Assembly: GCA_910579265.1 (NCBI GenBank)
Contig: CAJTTE010000025.1
Span: forward strand, 1 to 38,554
Direction of reading: 5' to 3'
DNA length: 38,554 bases
From: an uncultured Ruminiclostridium sp.
Lineage (GTDB): Bacteria; Bacillota; Clostridia; Oscillospirales; Ruminococcaceae
The translations under genes and the position numbers were made by a program. Shown piece by piece: positions 32,911-38,554 of this stretch (positions within the stretch are counted from its first letter, which is position 1; every line of letters begins with the position of its first letter). The notes under the pieces were generated by a model. That model was not told the DNA's origin, did not search any database, and saw nothing but the letters and a program-made list of their open reading frames with translations.

Positions 32911-33702
32911 ATGAACAAAAATACCTTTCAAACCGTAAAACTCGCTAAAGGCGAAATGAATATATACGATTTCGGGGATGTAAAGCTTCATGCATATAAA
33001 ACCAACGATTTTATTGACGACGAAGTGTTTATCGTTGAGAAAAACGGCAAAGCCGTTATTATCGAATCCCCATGTTTTTTTGACAACAACAACGAGCTTA
33101 CCGAATACCTTGAAAATATTGAGGTTGAGGGAATACTTATAGCTTATCATGGCGCAGGAGCCACCTTCCTTCCGGATGTTCCGAAATATGCGACGCAAAA
33201 TGCCGTCCTCTATTCCAAAAACGGCGGCGGAAAAGCTTTGATCGATAATTTCACCAATGCATTCGGAAAAATCTTTGATTCCTCTGTTCATGAAATTACC
33301 AATGTGATCGAAGCAGGTAAGGTAACGATCGGAGGCATCGATTTCATAATCAAGCAGACAAACGACGCCTTTGACGTAGAGATTCCCGAAATCAACGCCA
33401 TCTACACACACATGCTGGGTCATGACTGCCACTCCATCGTTGCAGGTGCCGACCATGCCGACGCAATGACCGCAGAGCTTCGCAGCTATATTGAAAAGGG
33501 ATATGATCTGATCCTCACCTCTCACTATACACCCGAAGACTTAAAAGACGCTCAGACAAAGATCGACTATCTGGAAAATCTGAAAAAGATCGCAGCAGGC
33601 GCCGCCAGTGCGGAAGAATTTAAGGCGCAGGTCGTTAAGCAGTATCCTCAGTACAGCGGTCAAAATTATCTTGATATGACAGTCGTCTTCTTTTTCTCTT
33701 AA
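32911..33702 (+). CDS. metallo-beta-lactamase-fold-like protein lacking the canonical metal motif
   Basis: 263 aa. The N-terminal part VKLHAYKTNDFIDDEVFIVEKNGKAVIIESPCFF and the following strand order look like an MBL fold opening, and ILTSHYTPEDLKDAQTKIDYLENL matches the C-terminal part of such proteins. The usual HxHxDH is replaced by YHGAGATF, so zinc hydrolase activity is doubtful; GHDCHSIVAGADH may supply alternative ligands. There is no signal peptide. The gene is probably co-transcribed with the SDR gene. Function unknown. Confidence 0.65.
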   Translation: MNKNTFQTVKLAKGEMNIYDFGDVKLHAYKTNDFIDDEVFIVEKNGKAVIIESPCFFDNNNELTEYLENIEVEGILIAYHGAGATFLPDVPKYATQNAVLYSKNGGGKALIDNFTNAFGKIFDSSVHEITNVIEAGKVTIGGIDFIIKQTNDAFDVEIPEINAIYTHMLGHDCHSIVAGADHADAMTAELRSYIEKGYDLILTSHYTPEDLKDAQTKIDYLENLKKIAAGAASAEEFKAQVVKQYPQYSGQNYLDMTVVFFFS

Positions 33703-33960
33703 TCAATTATTGCCAGGGCAAATCTGAAAGCAAAGCAAATTTGTAAAATTACGCTGAAAGCATTGTGTTTTCAAGAAAAAAACGGAAAAACGCTATGTTA
33801 TACCGTAGTTATCCTTTTCGGACAATTACCGTCATTGTTTGACGCGGAAAACGTCCGCTTAGTGGAAATCATGAAATTTGCGGCTTTTCAGATAATCACC
33901 TAATCAACCGGGGCTGTTATGAAAATAGCCCCGGTACCATATTAAAATAAAGGAACGACT
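33703..33960. other. gap with a hairpin
   Basis: No gene. ACCGGGGCT (33907-33915) pairs perfectly with AGCCCCGGT (33927-33935) around an 11 nt loop. The sequence after it is only moderately T-rich (ACCATATT), so it is a weak terminator candidate. No clear promoter for the next operon was found. Confidence 0.5.
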
Positions 33961-33963
33961 CAC

Positions 33964-34590
33964 ATGATGCCGATAATAAATTTTTTGAAATATCTACAGA
34001 CGGAAATCCATACGGCGGTTGCAGCAACGGCAGACGATAACGGACTTCCGATTACCTGCGCCGTCGACATCATGGACAGCGATGAAAACGGACTTTACTT
34101 TTTAACGGCAAAAGGCAAGGGATTTTACACCCGCTTAAAAAAGCACGGATATATTTCCATGACCGGAATAAAAGGCAGAGATACGATGTCCTCCAGGACG
34201 ATTTCCGTCCGCGGCAAGGTTCGGGAAGAAGGTACGGCGCTTTTACCCCGTCTGCTTGAAAAAAATCCGTATATGAATGAAATATATCCTACGGTTGAAT
34301 CTCAAAAAGCACTTACGGTTTTCAAGCTATATGAGGGGAACGGCGAATGGTTTGATCTCTCAAAAAAACCAATAGTGCGCCATTCCTTTGCATTCGGCGG
34401 TGCGGAGCATAAAAAAACCGGTTATCTGATTACCGAAGCCTGTTCCGGCTGTAAAATCTGTGAAGATGTTTGTCCGCAAGGCTGTATCGACTTTTCAGCA
34501 ACGAAGGCGAGGATCAGGCAGGAAAACTGTCTGCACTGCGGAAGCTGTATGAATATTTGCCCGCAAAAAGCGGTTGTTCGGGCGGAATAA
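33964..34590 (+). CDS. PNPOx-fold flavoprotein fused to two [4Fe-4S] ferredoxin motifs
   Basis: 208 aa. Residues about 1-145 form a pyridoxamine-5-phosphate-oxidase-like split-barrel domain (EIHTAVAATADDNGLPITCAVDIM, LYFLTAKGKGFYTRLKKHGYISMTG), normally binding FMN or related cofactor. Residues about 155-208 carry CSGCKICEDVCPQGC and CLHCGSCMNICPQKA, two full Cx2Cx2Cx3C cluster motifs. It is probably a small electron-transfer flavoprotein. AAAGGAA precedes the ATG. The next gene starts three bases after its stop, placing it in one operon with the macrodomain and sirtuin genes. Confidence 0.88.
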   Translation: MMPIINFLKYLQTEIHTAVAATADDNGLPITCAVDIMDSDENGLYFLTAKGKGFYTRLKKHGYISMTGIKGRDTMSSRTISVRGKVREEGTALLPRLLEKNPYMNEIYPTVESQKALTVFKLYEGNGEWFDLSKKPIVRHSFAFGGAEHKKTGYLITEACSGCKICEDVCPQGCIDFSATKARIRQENCLHCGSCMNICPQKAVVRAE

Positions 34591-34593
34591 ATT

Positions 34594-35364
34594 ATGACAC
34601 AAGCTGAAAAAAGAATTTATTTAATAAAATCGCTTTTGGGCGAAAGACTTAACTACTCGGATATGTCAATTCCCACAAATGAACAGGAACAGAAAAAAAT
34701 GCTACGGTCGCTTTTCAATATCCGTATGCCGAGCCCTGTATCAGAGGAATTTCTGCATATACAGGACGAATATTTGCAGAAGGAAATTGAGCAAAAAGGT
34801 ATTACGGAGCTTACCGGTCTTAGACCTGTGAGGAAACAAATCTATCTATGGCAGGGAGATATTACCACGCTTCGATGTGACGCTGTCGTAAATGCTGCAA
34901 ACAGCCAAATGCTCGGCTGCTTTCACCCTTGCCACTGTTGTATAGACAATGCCATCCATACCTTTTCCGGCGTTCAGCTTCGCCTTGCCTGCTACGAGCT
35001 TATGAAAAAGCAGAAGCATGAAGAAAAAACGGGAAAAGCAAAAATAACGCCCGCATTTAATCTGCCCTGCCGATATGTACTGCACACCGTTGGACCAATC
35101 ATCCACGGAGTATTGAAGGAAAGCGATAAAACTCTGCTCGCTTCCTGTTACCGTTCCTGCCTGGAGCTTGCAGAGCAAAACGAGCTTGAAAGTATTGCAT
35201 TTTGCTGTATTTCCACAGGCGAGTTTCATTTTCCAAATGATAAGGCGGCGGAAATTGCGATACGGACCGTAACGGATTTTATAGCAAAGAAACAGAGCAG
35301 AATCAAGGTGATATTCAATGTATTCAAAAATGCCGATCAAGAAATCTACAGAAAGCTGCTATAA
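34594..35364 (+). CDS. zinc-dependent macrodomain protein-ADP-ribose hydrolase
   Basis: 256 aa. An N-terminal helical extension (about 1-75) precedes the macrodomain (about 80-256). Substrate-binding strand GDITTLRCDAVVNAANSQMLGC and the loop GPIIHG are typical. The zinc-macro hallmark GCFHPCHCCIDNAIH supplies probable ligands C109, H114 and C116. Known relatives (staphylococcal and streptococcal Zn-macrodomains) remove ADP-ribose placed by the class M sirtuin of the same operon. Here its 3' end overlaps the sirtuin start by 47 bp, strongly suggesting coupled production. Confidence 0.92.
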   Translation: MTQAEKRIYLIKSLLGERLNYSDMSIPTNEQEQKKMLRSLFNIRMPSPVSEEFLHIQDEYLQKEIEQKGITELTGLRPVRKQIYLWQGDITTLRCDAVVNAANSQMLGCFHPCHCCIDNAIHTFSGVQLRLACYELMKKQKHEEKTGKAKITPAFNLPCRYVLHTVGPIIHGVLKESDKTLLASCYRSCLELAEQNELESIAFCCISTGEFHFPNDKAAEIAIRTVTDFIAKKQSRIKVIFNVFKNADQEIYRKLL

Positions 35365-36193
35365 ACAGATCGGGAGACTTAAAAAAGAAATAGAGAGCGC
35401 AGACTGCATTTTAATCGGCGCAGGTGCGGGACTTTCCGATTCTGCGGGAATGTCATACACCGGAAAGCGTTTTGAAAATAATTTTTCGGATTTTCATCAT
35501 AAGTATGGCATTACCGATATGTATTCAGGGGGATTTTATCCCTACAGCAGCTTAGAAGAATATTGGGCGTGGTGGTCGCGGCATATTCTTATAAACCGTT
35601 ATACCGCAGGCATCGGAAAGCCGTATGCCGAATTGCTGACAATTGTAAGAAAGCTGAACTATTTTGTGATTACTACAAATGCGGATCACCAATTCCAGCT
35701 GGCAGGGTTTGATAAAAAAAGAATATTCTATACACAGGGCGATTACGGACTGTGGCAATGCTCCAAAGCCTGCCATGATAAAACCTATGAAAACGAAGAA
35801 TCTGTAAGACGAATGACAAAAGAACAAAGGAATATGAAAATTCCCACAGAGCTGATACCTAAGTGTCCCGTCTGCGGTGCACCGATGACTATGAACCTGC
35901 GGTGTGATGATAAATTTGTACAGGATAAGGGATGGTATGATGCGGCCGATCGGTATGATGATTTTATACAAAGACATGAAAATAAGCACATTCTCCTTTT
36001 AGAACTCGGCGTTGGCTTTAACACCCCGGCTATCATTAAATACCCGTTCTGGCATATGACATTAAAAAATCCAAAGGCAATATATGCGTGTGTGAACATA
36101 AACGCAGCAATTTGTCCAAAAGAGATTCAAGACCGATCGATATGCATCGACAGTGATATAGAAAAAACAATCAGGCTTTCTATGGAAATTTAG
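35318..36193 (+). CDS. class M sirtuin (SirTM), protein ADP-ribosyltransferase
   Basis: 291 aa. The NAD-binding loop is LIGAGAGLSDSAGMSY (33-47). Instead of the canonical sirtuin TQNID and catalytic HG, it has TTNADHQFQ with N121 and D123, and TQGDYG with Q140. That N-D-Q trio, at the spacing I recall for the streptococcal SirTM enzyme, marks the ADP-ribosyltransferase class and argues against deacetylase activity. Zinc cysteines are C148/C152 and C183/C186. AAGGTGATATTCA precedes the ATG inside the macrodomain gene. The TAG stop overlaps the first bases of a family 3 fold-back element. No GcvH-L or lipoate ligase gene is adjacent. Confidence 0.92.
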   Translation: MYSKMPIKKSTESCYKQIGRLKKEIESADCILIGAGAGLSDSAGMSYTGKRFENNFSDFHHKYGITDMYSGGFYPYSSLEEYWAWWSRHILINRYTAGIGKPYAELLTIVRKLNYFVITTNADHQFQLAGFDKKRIFYTQGDYGLWQCSKACHDKTYENEESVRRMTKEQRNMKIPTELIPKCPVCGAPMTMNLRCDDKFVQDKGWYDAADRYDDFIQRHENKHILLLELGVGFNTPAIIKYPFWHMTLKNPKAIYACVNINAAICPKEIQDRSICIDSDIEKTIRLSMEI

Positions 36194-36355
36194 GGCTTGT
36201 TTGAAAAATCGAAAACGTCGTCTTTTTCGCCTCCAAACGGTCATCTTCTGTGTCAAAAAGCCTCGTCAAACGGCGGTTTGACTGCGTTTTTTTCCTTGAA
36301 GCTAACTATTTGGAGTCAAAAATCCGTCATTTCCTCTATTTTCAAACAAGCTCTA
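36191..36355 (+). repeat. fold-back element family 3
   Basis: 165 bp with 17 bp terminal inverted repeats, TAGGGCTTGTTTGAAAA at the left and, in reverse complement, TAGAGCTTGTTTGAAAA at the right. The interior continues as an imperfect palindrome (CTCCAAA / TTTGGAG, GTCAAAC / GTTTGAC). Its first bases overlap the SirTM stop codon. There is one copy in the window. Confidence 0.85.
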
Positions 36356-36387
36356 ACATCAAGCATACAATATTCAGAAGGCAATGA

Positions 36388-36548
36388 TATTGCTCCACCA
36401 ATTAACTCTTGAATTTTTCTGCTTGCCCGGCTGCCTAAATACTTCGTCAGAAGCCCTTGAAATATGTGCATATTCCTGCGGTCTTCTTCCTTGTCTTTCC
36501 ACAGCCCTTCGGCGCACAAATTCTTCAAGGGTTACTTGGGGGGCAATA
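36388..36548 (-). repeat. fold-back element family 2, copy 2 (inverted)
   Basis: 161 bp, near-identical to the reverse complement of 27224-27385. Ends are TATTGCTCC at the left and GGGGGGCAATA at the right. It lies 32 bp from the family 3 element, so two different fold-back elements stand side by side after SirTM. Confidence 0.85.
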
Positions 36549-36935
36549 ACTTATGAATTATAACTTCGGAATCCACCGAAGGGGGAAGTTACTTTTTTAA
36601 AAGACCTTCTATCTTTCCTGAAAATCCGACTTTAAAAACGGATATTTCGTTTTAAACAGATATGGCGTATCCCGGTTCACAAAAAGCATCCTGCCGCCTA
36701 AAAATCAAATTATCAACAATCATATTTAACGACAGAAAACCGCATAATTTTCCGCTTAGCTTCCCAGTGGTGTTATAGTCTACCTTAAATGAAATATATA
36801 AAAACAGGATCGTTTAAGTAAAAACGGGAAGTAACCGGGTTTGTTCCCCGTTTTACGTAAAGCCTTCATTACCTGCGAAACAGCTTTATTTGAAAACCAA
36901 AAAACACAATATGTTATCGTTTTTAAAATGATTTC
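36549..36935. other. gap with structured stretches
   Basis: No gene. CTTCGG / CCGAAG hairpin near 36565-36583 has TTTTTT ten bases later. A longer hairpin with arms GTAAAAACGGG (36818-36828) and CCCGTTTTAC (36847-36856) has one bulge. The terminator at 36936 has no open reading frame before it, so a small RNA between about 36780 and 36970 is possible. Confidence 0.4.
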
Positions 36936-36970
36936 AGCAGTCTATACCATAGGGACTGCTTTTTTCTTTT
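36936..36970 (+). terminator. intrinsic terminator without an upstream CDS
   Basis: AGCAGTC (36936-36942) pairs with GACTGCT (36954-36960), followed by TTTTTCTTTT. The nearest upstream plus-strand gene is SirTM, more than 740 bp away. Confidence 0.8.
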
Positions 36971-37183
36971 ACGTAAGCCGATTGCGGTATTTTTCAGCAG
37001 TACTTCCGGGACAAATATAAAATATCCGGCATAAATATATTTACCAAGATAGCGAGCCGAATGCAATGCTCAAATATCAATTTGAAATATCGCAATGCAA
37101 AATTCCAATCGTTTTTCATACAAATATCACCCCCGAAAAAAACTTTTATGTTTGTGCACTTTCACGGTTTCACAATAAAAAAC
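36971..37183. other. upstream region of transglutaminase gene
   Basis: AT-rich with no supported gene. A short frame 37061-37246 overlaps the promoter and is probably spurious. Confidence 0.4.
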
Positions 37184-37212
37184 TTGATTAAACTGCTAAA
37201 ATATGGTATCAT
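37184..37212 (+). promoter_or_regulatory. sigma-A promoter for transglutaminase-like gene
   Basis: TTGATT (37184-37189), a 17 bp spacer and TATCAT (37207-37212), about 80 bp before the ATG at 37295. Confidence 0.7.
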
Positions 37213-37294
37213 AAAAAAAATCCTTTGCTTTCTTCTGTATAGCTGAGGAAAAAACATCAGTACATAATGCAAAAAAACAGAGAGGATTACAATT

Positions 37295-38554
37295 ATGGCT
37301 TTTAAATTATTTAAAAAGCTGACTGCGGCTGTGTTGGCTACAGCCACAGCGGTAACGGCAAGCATTACCGCATTCGGTAACAGCGGTTCTTTATACGCCG
37401 ACAATACAGATCGAATCGAACTTTTCAGCGACAGTTCAATTCTTTCCGAACAGTTTGGATGCGTATCAAACGTCCGCGAACAAATTTTCGTCCCTTATGG
37501 TCTCATAGGCCGATTCGAAGGTACAAAGTATTATGATCAGCTTGACTCAGATTCACAGGTTCTCTATGATTTTCTTTATAACCAATATAAGGACGGTATG
37601 AAGAACGGCACAGATATAGATATCCTGGATTATCTTTCCGAAACGGAATTTGAAGTCACCGGAACAACAAACGGAAATCAATTCATTTTAGACGAAGTTT
37701 CAAGAGCTTTGATTAACGACAGCATTACCGAATGCGTATATCCCGCGTATCTGGCACTTTCCGCCGATCATCCGGAGCTGAGCTGGATATCAAGCTGTCA
37801 ATTTTTTCTGAGAACCAATGCTAACGGCATTCAAAGCATCGGAAACGGAAAATATAAATATCCTCTTACAAACGTTTTTTTCAGCCTTTACACAGAAAAT
37901 ATCTACGGCACACCCACCGAAATGAACAGCGCAATCGACTCGGCCAAAAACGCCGTAGGAATTAAGGACAGCCGTTATGAACAAGTTAAGGCTATCCATG
38001 ATTATCTTTGCGATACAATAGATTATAACTTTACCGCAGCAGGCGGATCTGTTCCTGATGGATATGATACCGGCTTTTATCAAACCGCATACAGTGCATT
38101 TTATAAAATTCCTCAGGACGGCAACACAAGCGATAAGAATCTTACGGTATGCGCTGGCTATGCAAGATCCTTTAAGGCGCTTTGTGACAGCTTTAACATA
38201 CCGTGCATTTATGTTTCGGGCAGCGGTATAAACGCTCAGGGTGGCCGGGAAGCTCATGCCTGGAACTATGTTCGTATGGCGGATGATAAATGGTATGCCG
38301 TAGATGTTACCTGGGATGATCAGGTACAAAAAATATACTATGAATATTTTCTTGCCGGAAGCAATACTCCGGGATTTAACAATAAAACCTTCAATGAATC
38401 CCATTCGGCATCAGGTGCCTGGTATGAAAACGCCGAGTATATTTTCCAATATCCCGATCTTGCCGAGGAAGCCTTTGACCCGGAAGCAGAGCCTGTTGTT
38501 ACCACACCCGATGAAACGGATAAGCCTGCGACAACACCCGAGGAATCCGACAAG
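37295..38554 (+). CDS. secreted transglutaminase-like protein, 3' end outside window
   Basis: At least 420 codons, open to the right edge; absence of a stop means the gene continues. The N-terminus MAFKLFKKLTAAVLATATAV is a signal peptide, with a likely cleavage after the GNSGSLYA region near residue 35. The transglutaminase-like core is TVCAGYARSFKALCDSFNIP (C286), GREAHAWNYV (H321) and WYAVDVTWDD (D337), an intact triad. From about residue 395 a repetitive linker (TTPDETDKPATTPEESDK) begins, as in modular cell-surface proteins of ruminococci that end in dockerin or other domains, which cannot be seen here. AGAGAGGAT precedes the ATG. It is a soluble secreted protein, unlike the membrane TgpA-like protein at 21132. 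Confidence 0.92.
   Translation, partial: MAFKLFKKLTAAVLATATAVTASITAFGNSGSLYADNTDRIELFSDSSILSEQFGCVSNVREQIFVPYGLIGRFEGTKYYDQLDSDSQVLYDFLYNQYKDGMKNGTDIDILDYLSETEFEVTGTTNGNQFILDEVSRALINDSITECVYPAYLALSADHPELSWISSCQFFLRTNANGIQSIGNGKYKYPLTNVFFSLYTENIYGTPTEMNSAIDSAKNAVGIKDSRYEQVKAIHDYLCDTIDYNFTAAGGSVPDGYDTGFYQTAYSAFYKIPQDGNTSDKNLTVCAGYARSFKALCDSFNIPCIYVSGSGINAQGGREAHAWNYVRMADDKWYAVDVTWDDQVQKIYYEYFLAGSNTPGFNNKTFNESHSASGAWYENAEYIFQYPDLAEEAFDPEAEPVVTTPDETDKPATTPEESDK

Noticed and set aside
36316..36528. 70-codon minus-strand frame across the family 2 element
   Set aside because: It spans the edges of two different repeats and has no start signal.
1..38554. CRISPR arrays, tRNA, rRNA, transposases
   Set aside because: No regularly spaced short repeats, no cloverleaf with GGTTCGA-type T-loop and no transposase-like reading frame were recognised; the repeats present are dispersed or tandem, not CRISPR-like.

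Overview
The window looks like chromosome of an anaerobic, low-to-mid GC, spore-forming Clostridia member, most like the Ruminococcus / Oscillospiraceae group of fibre degraders. The indicators are a sporulation sigma-G gene, a Rex redox repressor, near-consensus sigma-A promoters, a GH74 xyloglucanase lipoprotein, Fe-S rich enzymes and dispersed small fold-back repeats. This assignment is inference; there is no rRNA or other direct phylogenetic marker here.

Layout. Positions 76-5107 (minus strand) hold aconitase, a DUF6630-like protein, a small membrane protein, NADP-isocitrate dehydrogenase and rex: an oxidative citrate-to-2-oxoglutarate cassette joined to a redox sensor, read from a consensus promoter. 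Divergent from it is pyrB, an aspartate carbamoyltransferase with a fused PyrI-type zinc domain. Next come an Hpt protein and a REC-HD-GYP response regulator (phosphorelay / c-di-GMP turnover), a GNAT acetyltransferase, and on the minus strand a radical SAM enzyme, a membrane protein, prephenate dehydrogenase and sigG. From 13.2 to 17.7 kb a Cthe_2159-like polysaccharide-binding lipoprotein and a GH74 xyloglucanase diverge, with a CcpA-like cre site before GH74. From 18.6 to 27.2 kb lies a six-gene operon with a doubled MoxR-DUF58 module, a TgpA-like transglutaminase and a terminal membrane protein. Then follow nadA, an MBOAT acyltransferase, a frameshifted Imm1-like immunity gene, galM, an SDR plus metallo-beta-lactamase-like pair behind putative HxlR-type operators, and a PNPOx-ferredoxin / zinc-macrodomain / class M sirtuin operon. 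The window ends inside a secreted transglutaminase-like protein.

The most distinctive non-coding content is three families of 160-181 bp fold-back elements with terminal inverted repeats: family 1 (four copies, same orientation), family 2 (two copies in opposite orientation) and family 3 (one copy). Several abut or supply stop codons of neighbouring genes, and one lies in the 5' leader of the MoxR operon. No transposase, CRISPR array, tRNA or rRNA was seen. The best candidate systems for follow-up are the sirtuin-macrodomain operon without a recognisable lipoyl-carrier target, the sigG leader hairpin that buries the ribosome binding site, the PyrB-PyrI zinc fusion, and the fold-back elements.
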